Origin: a virus
Reading direction: 5' to 3' (one strand)
Length of the DNA stretch: 49,123 nucleotides
IMG/VR virus record: IMGVR_UViG_3300021960_000119
Location: 1 to 49,123 of that record
Within the stretch, counting starts at the first letter, position 1. Each line of letters opens with the position of its first letter. The translations under genes were made by a program, and so were the position numbers. Below, piece by piece: positions 23,326-31,852 of the stretch. The notes below the pieces were generated by a model, which did no database searches, had not been told where the DNA came from, and saw nothing but the letters and a program-made list of their open reading frames with translations.

Positions 23326-24389
23326 AGATAATTGTTTTGTTCAAGTGCTTCATTATAAAGGGTCTTAAGCAAAGTATCTAGTTTGCTCTTATCCCCATTG
23401 ATATCTAGCGAGTCAACATACTTAGTCAGTATGGTAAGTGTATCTTCAGCATCCGATACATCATCATCGCTCAACATATCCATGTGATGGTTGTCATCAA
23501 CCACTTTAAGGTCAACAGGGTTTTCTGCATTAACCTTTTCCATAAACAAGTCAAATGTATATGGATTTTCTTTGTTTACTATAATCACCTTTACAAAGGT
23601 GTTTTGCAACTCACTAAAATCTTGTGACAATAAGTCATCGTGTTTCATTTCAACATCATCATAAAAGACTTTGTTAAACATCTTCAATGGGTTTTTTACT
23701 GAAGAGAGTTCTGCTGTTTCAGTATCAAATACATGGAAATGTTTTTCATCACCAAAGTCTGACCATGTAAACTCCATTTGTGATCCTAGATATCTCACAT
23801 TACCTTGTAGTGACTTATGATGAAAGTGACCAGACAATACACTGTCATATCGATCAAACAGTTTAAAGTCAAGTCCATGAGGACATGCCATTCCTGGCAT
23901 CATAATAGCACCTGCGATTTCAAAGTGACCCATTAATGTAGTAGCAGTAGATGTTTTGATAAAGTCAAGACTTCTATCATAGTTGTCAGGGCATATCCAA
24001 GGAACTAACCCTATTTCAAACCCATCGTACTCTTTAACAATTGGGTCAGCAACAATTTTGATATTATCGTGCTTGAATAGTAGCAACTCAGGTGCATTGA
24101 TCTCATTAGTATTCTTATAGAATGTATCATGATTACCAAGTATCAAATCCATCGTAATCCCCCTCTCTATCATGGGATCAATGAAATGTGCTTTGTTAGT
24201 TGCTAATGATTTGAAATTGATGAACTTCCGACGATCAAAGTAATCACCCAAGTGAATGATGTGTTTGATGTCGTGTTCGTCTAAGTATGGGAAAAAGATT
24301 TCATTATAGAATCTTCCCTGATACTCACCCATTGCTTGGAGGTCATTTCTTACCCCAGCATGTGTATCATTAAGAATTGCTATCTTCAT
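23322..24389 (-). CDS. 47: Recombination nuclease subunit gp47 (SbcD/Mre11-like)
   Basis: 355 residues. Calcineurin-like metal motifs: NDTHAG (D8, H10), HLGDYFDRR, LGNHDT and SGHFHHK. It forms the Mre11/Rad50-type nuclease with gp46. It begins inside the last codons of gene 55 (20-base overlap), so gp55, gp47 and gp46 share one message. Confidence 0.96.
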   Translation of the reverse strand: MKIAILNDTHAGVRNDLQAMGEYQGRFYNEIFFPYLDEHDIKHIIHLGDYFDRRKFINFKSLATNKAHFIDPMIERGITMDLILGNHDTFYKNTNEINAPELLLFKHDNIKIVADPIVKEYDGFEIGLVPWICPDNYDRSLDFIKTSTATTLMGHFEIAGAIMMPGMACPHGLDFKLFDRYDSVLSGHFHHKSLQGNVRYLGSQMEFTWSDFGDEKHFHVFDTETAELSSVKNPLKMFNKVFYDDVEMKHDDLLSQDFSELQNTFVKVIIVNKENPYTFDLFMEKVNAENPVDLKVVDDNHHMDMLSDDDVSDAEDTLTILTKYVDSLDINGDKSKLDTLLKTLYNEALEQNNYL

Positions 24390-24927
24390 CTACAAATTTG
24401 TCTAGTTTGCCTTTCTTTTCTTTTTTCGCTTTACGAGTGTCATAAGCAGTATCTTCAGAAAGCATGTTTTCTTTCATCCATTCTACTGCTGAGTTTACAA
24501 ATGCTGGATCTTCTACACCATCTATAGTAGCATAGGTTGCAAAGTCTACACCAGCATTTTCTATTTGTTTTTGTTTAATCTTTGATTGCTTTTTCTCTTT
24601 TTGTATTCTTCTTAAGAATGCATAGTAGCAAATCTGTGTTACATAAGCAAAAGCATTCGCTGATTTCTCAGGATTGAAATTGTTAATGTATTGTAAGGTG
24701 TTTTCTATGCCATCACAAATCATTTCATCTCTATAGGTATAGTTGATGAAGTTAGGTCTAGTAGATAAACGAGTAGCAATCTTATAGATGCACTCACCAA
24801 TGTACTCTGTCACTCTTGGTGGTGTTTTGTCTTTTGCTATCGCTTCTTTGACTGATTGGTTATGCTCAATGATTGCTTGAGTAAACTCTTTATTGTTAAC
24901 ATAATGTATTGGGGCAACTTTCGCCAT
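24370..24927 (-). CDS. 55: Late sigma factor gp55
   Basis: 185 residues, matching T4 gp55 (185). Conserved segments: HYVNNKEFTQAIIEHN, FINYTYRDEMICDGIENTLQ and NAFAYVTQICYYAFLRRIQKEKK. It directs host RNA polymerase core to TATAAATA late promoters, which are found before most late genes in this window. A strong early-type promoter precedes it, and the start has GGTAGGAGAA upstream. Confidence 0.96.
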   Translation of the reverse strand: MAKVAPIHYVNNKEFTQAIIEHNQSVKEAIAKDKTPPRVTEYIGECIYKIATRLSTRPNFINYTYRDEMICDGIENTLQYINNFNPEKSANAFAYVTQICYYAFLRRIQKEKKQSKIKQKQIENAGVDFATYATIDGVEDPAFVNSAVEWMKENMLSEDTAYDTRKAKKEKKGKLDKFVDEDSNS

Positions 24928-24950
24928 GTATTTCTCCTACCAATATAACT

Positions 24951-24979
24951 ATCATATTGTGAATACAGTGTTTTGTAAA
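24951..24979 (-). promoter_or_regulatory. Early-type promoter of gene 55
   Basis: Minus strand: -35 TTTACA (24974-24979), 17-base spacer, -10 TATGAT (24951-24956), extended by CTACC before the -35 box as at 10152. A leader with TAGGAGAA follows. Early expression of a late sigma factor fits the T4 programme. Confidence 0.75.
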
Positions 24980-25105
24980 GGTAGTTTTGGGATTTTCATC
25001 GTATAAAAAAACTCTATCTTTTTTTCAAAACCCACTATTCAGATTACAAAAGTCGTAGTACAATTAATATGCCCCAGAGGGTAGAGTATATTATATATGG
25101 ACTAT
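24980..25105. other. A+T-rich intergenic region after the IscU-like gene
   Basis: Holds A/T runs and a short palindrome ACTATAGATAGT at 25101-25112 reaching into the IscU stop. CCCTCTGGGG is the only other pairing element. I see no convincing terminator and no gene. Confidence 0.4.
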
Positions 25106-25510
25106 CTATAGTTTCGATTCAAAGTCTTCAATAGCACGTCTAATGCTATCTTCTGCTAGTACACTGCAGTGGATCTTAATGGATGGTAAAGACAGGGCAT
25201 TTGCGATGTCTTTGTTTTTGATTTCCTTTGCTTCTTCTAGTGTTTTACCTATAAGCATATCAATGAGTTCCGAAGAGGAAGCAATCGCTGATCCACACCC
25301 ATAGGTTTTAAACTTTACATCCTCTATTATATAGGTGTTATTGTAAGGTTGGCATTTGATCTGTAGTCTCATGACATCACCACATGCTGGTGCTCCTACC
25401 ATACCTGTACCAACATTCTGTTCTTTAGGATCGAATCGTCCGACGGAAAATGCTTCTGGGTTTTTCAGCACATCCTCAAATCTATCTACTACTTTACTTG
25501 AATATGCCAT
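25106..25510 (-). CDS. iscU: IscU-like Fe-S cluster scaffold
   Basis: 134 residues. The three scaffold cysteines and the Asp are present: C43 and D45 in APACGDVM, C72 in YGCGSAIASSS and C115 in IKIHCSVLAEDSIR. The LPPVK chaperone-binding motif of bacterial IscU is changed to LPSIK. Such proteins assemble Fe-S clusters from sulfur given by a cysteine desulfurase, which is not encoded in this window. It starts as TAATG with the upstream gene. With the IscA-like protein at 5088-5438 the phage carries two steps of Fe-S assembly. Confidence 0.95.
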   Translation of the reverse strand: MAYSSKVVDRFEDVLKNPEAFSVGRFDPKEQNVGTGMVGAPACGDVMRLQIKCQPYNNTYIIEDVKFKTYGCGSAIASSSELIDMLIGKTLEEAKEIKNKDIANALSLPSIKIHCSVLAEDSIRRAIEDFESKL

Positions 25511-26019
25511 TAATGTATTTTGTCATCATCAGTTAAGACTCTATCTTCAAATCGTTTCGATTTAGATTGGATATCATCCACAGCATCATCGTTGAGTAAG
25601 ATTTCCTCTGCGAGTGATCTTGCAGTCTTATCTAAGTAATCTCTGACTCGTTTTTGACCAGTCTGTTGTGAAATAGGGTTTAACATTCGTTTTTCTAAAA
25701 TCTTCATCCATTCTGTTGCTGCGGAATCATATAGTTTTATGTATTCTGGATTCATTATTGCTCTAAACAGAATATCTTCTTCTTTAAAGAATAGCACTGC
25801 TTCTTTTGCCATTGCTGTAAAAGGCATAAAGTTTGCGATTGTTTCTTTGTTGTCAGGCATTGACGATAAGGATACAGACATGGGTGCCCATACTTCTATA
25901 CCCCTCTGTGAAATCCAACCTCCAGATTCTCTTTCCCTTACCATACCAACTATTTCTTGTCCGTTCTTAAACCTGATCACTTCGTATCTTTTTGGGGTTG
26001 CTTCATAGTTTGATTTCAT
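25510..26019 (-). CDS. Unknown protein between UvsW and IscU
   Basis: 169 residues. The N-terminal segment YEVIRFKNGQEIVGMVRE looks like the beta-strand pair of an Sm/LSm-type barrel; the middle (NFMPFTAMAKEAVLFFKEED, FRAIMNPEYIKLYD) and the charged helical C-terminus are not recognised. I recall similar proteins in T4-like marine phages near uvsW. It begins 17 bases inside uvsW. Confidence 0.65.
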   Translation of the reverse strand: MKSNYEATPKRYEVIRFKNGQEIVGMVRERESGGWISQRGIEVWAPMSVSLSSMPDNKETIANFMPFTAMAKEAVLFFKEEDILFRAIMNPEYIKLYDSAATEWMKILEKRMLNPISQQTGQKRVRDYLDKTARSLAEEILLNDDAVDDIQSKSKRFEDRVLTDDDKIH

Positions 26020-27442
26020 GTATTTGGTAATCGAATCCTTCAGTTGTATAGATATTTATACGATCTCTAAGGTGACGAATCGTGTAGTTATCACCATTAA
26101 GATTGTCAGCAATATCGTACAATTTAACTTCAGTCTTATCGTCACTTATACGCAGTCCTCTACCGATACTTTGTAGATTCCTTATCTTAGATTTGCTTGG
26201 AGAAGCAAATACAATATTATCAATACGACGAATATTAATCCCAGTAGAGAATGTCCCATAGGATGCAAGTATACAAGCATCTCTACTTTCCTCAACCAAT
26301 CCTCTAACTTGCTCGCGATCTTTCGCATCAGTTCCACCATAAACATAATGTAATTTCTCCTTTAATATGGGTTGCATCATATTGTAAAGTACAACTCCAT
26401 GTTTCTCAACATATTGGAACAACACGAGTGTGTTTCCCTTTAAACTTTTAACTAGATTGACAATAAACTTATTGCGTTTCTCATTAGATACCAAGTAATC
26501 CATTTCATCTTGGTATGTCATCTTTGATTGTTTGGGGTGATTTAAAATCAAACAATGTATGCCCAACTTAGCAACTGTTCCCTCTTCCATCAGATCATAG
26601 GTAGATACCACCTGAGTGAATGGTCCGAACAATCCTTCTAATTGTAATCTATGCACTTGACTGTTATCTAATGTACCTGTAGTTCCAAACCTGTAAGTGA
26701 CATTCTTCATCTTTTCTAAGATACTTGTAAGTGTCTTTGCCTTAAACAAGTGTGCCTCGTCACCCACCACTACATCGTATTGGTTCATCCATTCTTTGGG
26801 TGCTTTACTAAAAGATTGCCATGTAGATATAGTCACATTAGCATCAAAGTGTTCTTGACCTGAATAGATCTTACATATGGGTTGATCATAACCATATTCC
26901 GCAAAGTCTTTTGCCATTTGCTCAACCAATGAAGTGGTTGGTACGATGATCAATGTTTTACATTCATCATCACCTGTTGCTCTTGCCTTTTTATGCTCAT
27001 ACCATTTGTGAAGCATGTATATGATCAAAGACTTGCCACTAGCAGTTGGTGATACTAGCAATCTTCTATTCTTAGATACTGCCCTTTGTATTGCTTCTAA
27101 CTGATAGTCTCTGGGTTCAAAGGGTAGATCTAAAGTTTTTGCCCACTCTTTGATTTCTTCAAGTGTGCGATTCTCCGCATAGTTTACTAGACCATCGGTT
27201 TCTAATTCATAGTTATGTTCTTTACAAAATTGATAGATGTAAGGGAATAAACCCATATAGATCTTATGGGTTTTGATATTGAATAGACGGATGTATCCAT
27301 CCCAGAAACGATTGCGAACTGCTGGCATGAATTTTGCTCCAGGAACTTCAAAAGAAAAGAAGTCAAACAATTCGCGATAGATGCTATCGTCAGCATCAAT
27401 TACCATATGGACTTCGTCCACTTTGGTTAGTTTTACTTTCAT
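26003..27442 (-). CDS. uvsW: UvsW-like recombination helicase
   Basis: 479 residues (T4 UvsW about 500). Full helicase motif set: Q-like PRDYQLEAIQRAV, Walker A SPTASGKSLIIYML (I), IVPTTSLVEQMAKDF (Ia), VVGDEAHLFK (II, DEAH), FGTTGTL (III), ILASYGTFSTGINIRRIDN (V) and QSIGRGLR (VI). The N-terminus (DDSIYRELFDFFSFEVPG) matches the T4 UvsW pattern. It unwinds R-loops and branched DNA and stops origin-dependent replication late in infection. Confidence 0.96.
   Translation of the reverse strand: MKVKLTKVDEVHMVIDADDSIYRELFDFFSFEVPGAKFMPAVRNRFWDGYIRLFNIKTHKIYMGLFPYIYQFCKEHNYELETDGLVNYAENRTLEEIKEWAKTLDLPFEPRDYQLEAIQRAVSKNRRLLVSPTASGKSLIIYMLHKWYEHKKARATGDDECKTLIIVPTTSLVEQMAKDFAEYGYDQPICKIYSGQEHFDANVTISTWQSFSKAPKEWMNQYDVVVGDEAHLFKAKTLTSILEKMKNVTYRFGTTGTLDNSQVHRLQLEGLFGPFTQVVSTYDLMEEGTVAKLGIHCLILNHPKQSKMTYQDEMDYLVSNEKRNKFIVNLVKSLKGNTLVLFQYVEKHGVVLYNMMQPILKEKLHYVYGGTDAKDREQVRGLVEESRDACILASYGTFSTGINIRRIDNIVFASPSKSKIRNLQSIGRGLRISDDKTEVKLYDIADNLNGDNYTIRHLRDRINIYTTEGFDYQIHEIKL
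26053..26060 (-). promoter_or_regulatory. Possible late promoter inside the end of uvsW
   Basis: A perfect TATAAATA on the minus strand 34 bases before the start at 26019. Predicted +1 leaves a leader with AAGGA. Because it lies in coding sequence it may be chance, but it would give the IscU-like gene late expression, as for the IscA-like gene. Confidence 0.35.
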
Positions 27443-28119
27443 TATCTATATGGGAAACCTTGTACCCATCCAACTAATGAAATGCGTGTACCTGCTAATA
27501 CAGGTGTCACTTGATGAAATAAAAAAGAAGGGAATGCTAAAAATGTTCCCTTTGCTTTACACGACCATGGTACAGTAGCAATCATAGAATCTAAATCAAA
27601 TTCTTTACGACCACCATCTCTGCCTAGATCCCAGAACTGTTTCCAGGGTTCTATGAATTGAAAATTACCACCCTCATATTCTTGGGGATCGGTCAACTGA
27701 ATGACCCAAGACAATTTTCTATGCCTACCATCGGGACCTATCTCACCACCATGATCAGCATGCCAGTGATAATAACCACCTTTCTCACCGACTGGTGCAC
27801 CATTATAAATGGTGTATTGTAAGTTCTCTTGGTAACATAAATCAAAGTTCCAACCACCTTCATGATTAGCACGATTAGTCATTTCAACTACCTTACCCAT
27901 TAGATGCTCAGGTAATTTTCCTGGTTCGAACCAACCTGTTACAGATTTACGAGATCTAAAATCTACTAGATCTTCTTCGTCTTTCATGTCGGGATCATGT
28001 TTTCCTAGTCCGACTTTACCTGTACCCAACTGTATGTGTCTTGCTAACTCATGAAACTGATCACATTCTTCTGCTGTAAAAGCACCTGGAATCTTATAAA
28101 AATAATTGTTTAATATCAT
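27442..28119 (-). CDS. 2OG-Fe(II) oxygenase, PKHD/prolyl-hydroxylase-like
   Basis: 225 residues from ATG 28119, which overlaps the UvsY stop as TAATG; 20 extra upstream residues in the open frame are unlikely. It opens MILNNYFYKIPGAFTAEECD. Ligands: H120-x-D122 in YYHWHADHGG, H202 in FLFHQVTPV and R212 in GTRISLVGW. This is the PKHD-type hydroxylase layout, and the enzyme class is widespread in marine T4-like phages next to uvsY/uvsW. Substrate unknown. Confidence 0.9.
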   Translation of the reverse strand: MILNNYFYKIPGAFTAEECDQFHELARHIQLGTGKVGLGKHDPDMKDEEDLVDFRSRKSVTGWFEPGKLPEHLMGKVVEMTNRANHEGGWNFDLCYQENLQYTIYNGAPVGEKGGYYHWHADHGGEIGPDGRHRKLSWVIQLTDPQEYEGGNFQFIEPWKQFWDLGRDGGRKEFDLDSMIATVPWSCKAKGTFLAFPSFLFHQVTPVLAGTRISLVGWVQGFPYR

Positions 28120-28565
28120 TAAGCACCAGCCATAAACTTTCGCCACTCTATAATGTTCTTGATAGTTTGGTGTCTCCACTTTAACATATCAATAATTTCA
28201 GAAATGTATTCTATAGTAATCTTGGCAATGTCTAATTTGTTTTTCATAATTTGTAAATCTTTATCACTTTCGAAGAAGTAATTGAAATCACCTTTCATAA
28301 TCTTAAGTCCATTGAAAGGATCATAATCCCAACCAAGATCTTCGATCTCTGATTGCGATAGTTTGCCATTGAACCATAACCACTTGTTCTTAAGCAGTTC
28401 TTTGTATTTCAAATTCAATTTTTTCTCAACTAACTTCCAGTCAGTTAAGTATTCTGAGTATTTAGCATGAAGTCGAGGGACGTCTAAAGATGAGACATCT
28501 AACTCAATATCATTGATGGAACATTCCTCTGTCCATTCGCTCTTGATCGATTCTAAAGATTTCAT
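28119..28565 (-). CDS. uvsY: UvsY-like recombination mediator
   Basis: 148 residues (T4 UvsY 137). The start MKSLESIKSEWTEECSIND and the end IDMLKWRHQTIKNIIEWRKF match the T4 pattern, and the middle is basic and helical. UvsY loads the UvsX recombinase on single-stranded DNA coated with gp32. The first 56 bases overlap the glycosyltransferase gene; since they encode the conserved N-terminus, the overlap is real. Confidence 0.9.
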   Translation of the reverse strand: MKSLESIKSEWTEECSINDIELDVSSLDVPRLHAKYSEYLTDWKLVEKKLNLKYKELLKNKWLWFNGKLSQSEIEDLGWDYDPFNGLKIMKGDFNYFFESDKDLQIMKNKLDIAKITIEYISEIIDMLKWRHQTIKNIIEWRKFMAGA

Positions 28566-29871
28566 GTATAGTTTTATATTTAATGTGTTTACAGTCCATG
28601 TCTTTTATCCATGGACCACCTCTTGTAAAGTGAACAGCACCTGCTTTGTAAAAGTTTGCTTCATCACTATAACCCTCGCACCAATTCCATCTATCTGGAA
28701 TAGCACCAATCTTATTGGCATTAGTCCATTGGAACTGATGTAAGTATTGACCAGACTCAGTATTAATGACTTCTGGTGTCAATTTCTTGCAGTCTTCATG
28801 AGCATTATTGAATACCATGAGACTTGACCATAACTTCTTAGGATACCAAACATCCTTTTCGTTTCCTAGTTTCTGGCGATAACCTTTATCACTGAAGTCA
28901 TGCTTTACACAAGATACTGCTTCATCATAATTAACTGACATGATGAGTGGAGTCGGATCTTGTAGGAAAATAAAGTCATCGTCGCAGAATAAACTTATGC
29001 CCTCATAATTTTCTAGATGAGGAATTAGGAAGCGACTATATGTAAACTCAGTTGATTGGTTAGCATACTCTCTAGTGTATTCAGGTATTTGTGATACATC
29101 AAGATATTTGATAATGAAAGGGTGCGACCACTTATTGATTGATCTTTCGCATGCTTTTGATGCTGTACCATGTCTGCTGTCATACCCAATGTACAGAGTT
29201 GGTTTCTTTTCGAACATATGCTTTATCTTAGCATAATGATCATCGTAATTGACTTGGTAGTTTATAGTTTGGAAACATTCTAAATTGCCCCATCCTCCCC
29301 CATTCACAAGAAAGTCTAATGAGAACTCACCTTCTTTGTGCACATGGTTTTGCCAAAAGATATCACAATACATTTCAAAGTCTAAAGCAGGATACTCTCT
29401 GAATAGTTCGTAAGGATCCCAAATTATAACATTAGGATTCCAGTCTAACCATCTAAGTGCGTTTACTCTACCTGTTCCTGGATGTACATGATAAGAAAAG
29501 GATAACTGATGATTCTTATTAGCATCATAAGTCAACACACCTTGTGGTGGATATTCTAAACCATTGCTTTTGATATTATGAATAAGATAATGCATCTTAT
29601 TGAAATGATACATCCTATTCTGTTCTTCAGTTCTATGGGGTAATGTGGATCCAATTACATCATACTTGTTTTTGAATGCAAAGTAATCTCTGATTCTAAT
29701 ATGTGTATCTGGTCTCCCATTGTTAATACGAGAATCTACAGTTTTGAGTGGAACATACCTACATGCTCCAGGAAACTCTTTAAACCATTGTTTTGCTAAA
29801 GGTGCTTCTTCACCTTTTTTAGATATGGTTTCAAACTTTTTAGTTTCGCGTGGAAAGTCTTCAAGTATCAT
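28510..29871 (-). CDS. Glycosyltransferase with ParB/Srx-like N-terminal part
   Basis: 453 residues. The C-terminal half (about 220-450) looks like a GT8-type glycosyltransferase: LYIGYDSRHGTASKACERSI, YSRFLIPHLE, the metal-binding DxD region SLFCDDDFIFLQDP and later AGAVHFTRGGPW. The N-terminal half (about 60-150) has YPPQGVLTYDANKN and YHVHPGTGRVNALRWL, which recalls the ParB/sulfiredoxin-type fold; this is tentative. A sugar could go to phage DNA, a surface glycan or a protein. Two promoter elements, early and late, overlap upstream. Confidence 0.75.
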   Translation of the reverse strand: MILEDFPRETKKFETISKKGEEAPLAKQWFKEFPGACRYVPLKTVDSRINNGRPDTHIRIRDYFAFKNKYDVIGSTLPHRTEEQNRMYHFNKMHYLIHNIKSNGLEYPPQGVLTYDANKNHQLSFSYHVHPGTGRVNALRWLDWNPNVIIWDPYELFREYPALDFEMYCDIFWQNHVHKEGEFSLDFLVNGGGWGNLECFQTINYQVNYDDHYAKIKHMFEKKPTLYIGYDSRHGTASKACERSINKWSHPFIIKYLDVSQIPEYTREYANQSTEFTYSRFLIPHLENYEGISLFCDDDFIFLQDPTPLIMSVNYDEAVSCVKHDFSDKGYRQKLGNEKDVWYPKKLWSSLMVFNNAHEDCKKLTPEVINTESGQYLHQFQWTNANKIGAIPDRWNWCEGYSDEANFYKAGAVHFTRGGPWIKDMDCKHIKYKTIHEIFRIDQERMDRGMFHQ

Positions 29872-29888
29872 AATATATCCTCAAGTAT

Positions 29889-29917
29889 ATTCTACTATAT
29901 TTATCAGGTGTTGTAAA
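29889..29917 (-). promoter_or_regulatory. Overlapping early-type and late-type promoter
   Basis: Minus strand: -35 TTTACA (29912-29917), 17-base spacer, -10 TAGAAT (29889-29894). Inside the spacer lies GATAAATA (29898-29905), a one-mismatch late box. Either or both may drive the glycosyltransferase gene; the leader has TTGAGGA before the ATG. Confidence 0.5.
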
Positions 29918-29923
29918 GGTGAT

Positions 29924-30466
29924 TTACGAGTTGTCAGAGATGTTGAAGTATGTAAACCTAAAACTGATGTTAGATGTTAGAGTAGCAACATCTGTACTTT
30001 CACTAGACATTTGAAACCCACCCAATGCTATGGGGAAGGCATCATAAAATCTCATAAACTTATTTGGATTATTCTTGTTGGTATTGATAACCAGTGTGAT
30101 ATCTTCATACTGCTCTAAATCAGAACCTGTGCCTGTATAAGCATTAGTAGAACTAGAAGTAGTTCCTGTCAATGCTTTGAAAGTTTCAGGATCATTTGCA
30201 GGAGTAATGGCACGCATCCAATCATATACTTCTTTGTAGTTTTTTAGATCTTCATCCACAAGATATGTGATGTTTAAGTCCATAAAACTTATCTTATCTC
30301 CAGGATAGTATGCATTCACACCAATGTTAGTAGCAAAGATTGCTTCAGAGAAACTTATGTCTGGTACTGTAACTGCTGTACAGAAGTATTCTACAGTTGG
30401 TAATCTGGGGATCAACAACTTAAAGGATGTTGGTTGTAAATAAGATTTGTTAGTTGGTGTTGGCAT
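29924..30466 (-). CDS. Tail-tube-like structural protein
   Basis: 180 residues. SFKLLIPRLPTVEYFCTAV, NAYYPGDKISFMDLNITYLV and EVYDWMRAITPAND, and the C-terminal LTSNISFRFTYFNI, fit the tail-tube (gp19/gp54) fold common in T4-like tails. It lies downstream of the major capsid gene; in marine T4-like phages a structural gene (often gp3, tail completion) sits here, so that identity is possible. A late promoter ends five bases before the ATG, so the message may be leaderless. Confidence 0.75.
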   Translation of the reverse strand: MPTPTNKSYLQPTSFKLLIPRLPTVEYFCTAVTVPDISFSEAIFATNIGVNAYYPGDKISFMDLNITYLVDEDLKNYKEVYDWMRAITPANDPETFKALTGTTSSSTNAYTGTGSDLEQYEDITLVINTNKNNPNKFMRFYDAFPIALGGFQMSSESTDVATLTSNISFRFTYFNISDNS

Positions 30467-30471
30467 ATTAG

Positions 30472-30479
30472 TATTTATA
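30472..30479 (-). promoter_or_regulatory. T4-type late promoter (TATAAATA), possible leaderless start
   Basis: Perfect TATAAATA on the minus strand, five bases before the ATG at 30466. It directly follows the T-run of the capsid-gene terminator. Confidence 0.75.
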
Positions 30480-30480
30480 T

Positions 30481-30507
30481 AAAAAAAAGGGCAGATAAAC
30501 TGCCCTT
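30481..30507 (-). terminator. Rho-independent terminator of the capsid gene
   Basis: On the minus strand AAGGGCAG / CTGCCCTT pairs over eight bases (30487-30507) with a five-base loop, followed by eight T. It begins 20 bases after the gp23 stop at 30527. The T-run runs into the next late promoter. Confidence 0.9.
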
Positions 30508-30526
30508 AGAAAACAATCAATTGTTT

Positions 30527-31834
30527 TTATAGAATGTTAGATACTGCTAACTTTCTGTAGTAGAAGTTAGTACCAGCAGTTGCTAATCCATCAGAAGGAG
30601 ATGATCCAACGAATGGGTTAGAAATCATTCCATATCGAGTTTTGAACCCGATTTTTGGTTGGAATGTGTTCTCACCTACTGCACGAACCATTTGTAATGG
30701 AACATATGGGCAATAGAAAAGACCTGCGTCATAAGGGTTTGTACCTCTGTATCCGACTGTTAAATAGTCAACACCAGCATATGGATCAACATATACTTTG
30801 AATCTTCCATTTAATACACCAGCAAAAGTATTACCAGTGTCGTCTACATTTAATCCTGTTTGAAGTGCAGGAGCATAGTCTAACACACCTGACATTGCTA
30901 GAGCACTAGCGACGTCTGATGAACATAGAACCATGTTACCTTTACCTCTTCGAGATTCTTTAGCAATAGTATTTGCTTCTCTCTCGATTTGGAAAAGAAG
31001 TCCTTTGAATTTTTCAACTGACCATCTTCCGTTAGCATCTACATCCAAGTTGAATGTACCAGGAGTTGATGTTGCAGCAGCACCAGTTTTTGCCTGGATG
31101 TTTACTGTTCTAACAACTTCTCTGTTGATTTCTGCTAAGATTTCAGAAGATAGAATGTTTGCTAATTCTGCTTCTGCATCAAGACCATGAATTGCTTTAA
31201 GGTCTTGTGCTAATTCCATTGTGTATTCTGCTTTTAATGCTCTTGATTTTGCAGTAACAGTTGCTTTCTCGATTGAGAATGCCATTTCTGCGAAAGAGTT
31301 AGAAGAAGAGTCACCCAATGCTTCAGCAGTTGCTGTAGTCATACCTGTTCCAGTTGTATCTTCATATGATGGTGAAGATGAGTCAAATGGATCAGTGATC
31401 TGTGCTGATAAAGGACCAGCAGCAGTTGGGTTTGCAGCACTGGAGAATCCAGTGTCTGGCTCGTTGATGCCTAATGCTTCAGTTTTGCCTGTTCTAGCAA
31501 CTGTAGGATAGTCGTTGTATCTTGCTTTCATAGCAAAGATAAGACCTGTAGGTCCAGTCATTGGCTGAACTCCACAAATGTCATATGCGACTAAGTTGGG
31601 CATTGCTCTTCTAACTAAAGAGATTAAAATAGGATCCCAATTTGAAATTGGTGAACCTGTAGAGTTTAATGGCGATGCTTCTGCAAGCATTGCAGCATCT
31701 TCTCTAAGTGCTTTTTCTTGGTTTTCAAGAATAACTGTAGTGACTGCCTTTCTGTAGGGATCCTTAATCTCTGAGACTTCAGGATGCTCTAGAATAGGTT
31801 GCCACTTTTCTTGTAATTGTTCTGTCATAAACAT
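30527..31834 (-). CDS. 23: Major capsid protein gp23
   Basis: 435 residues. Typical gp23 segments: LVAYDICGVQPMTGPTGLIF, EMAFSIEKATVTAKSRALKA, YTMELAQDLKAIHGLDAEAE, ILSSEILAEINREVVR and FIYCPYVPL-like FYCPYVPLQMVRA with TRYGMISNPF. The N-terminal about 60 residues (Lys/Glu-rich, SPLNSTG) are probably removed by the gp21 protease. A strong terminator follows. The start at 31834 has AAGG nine bases upstream. Confidence 0.97.
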   Translation of the reverse strand: MFMTEQLQEKWQPILEHPEVSEIKDPYRKAVTTVILENQEKALREDAAMLAEASPLNSTGSPISNWDPILISLVRRAMPNLVAYDICGVQPMTGPTGLIFAMKARYNDYPTVARTGKTEALGINEPDTGFSSAANPTAAGPLSAQITDPFDSSSPSYEDTTGTGMTTATAEALGDSSSNSFAEMAFSIEKATVTAKSRALKAEYTMELAQDLKAIHGLDAEAELANILSSEILAEINREVVRTVNIQAKTGAAATSTPGTFNLDVDANGRWSVEKFKGLLFQIEREANTIAKESRRGKGNMVLCSSDVASALAMSGVLDYAPALQTGLNVDDTGNTFAGVLNGRFKVYVDPYAGVDYLTVGYRGTNPYDAGLFYCPYVPLQMVRAVGENTFQPKIGFKTRYGMISNPFVGSSPSDGLATAGTNFYYRKLAVSNIL

Positions 31835-31852
31835 AGTTAATTACCTTTTCTC

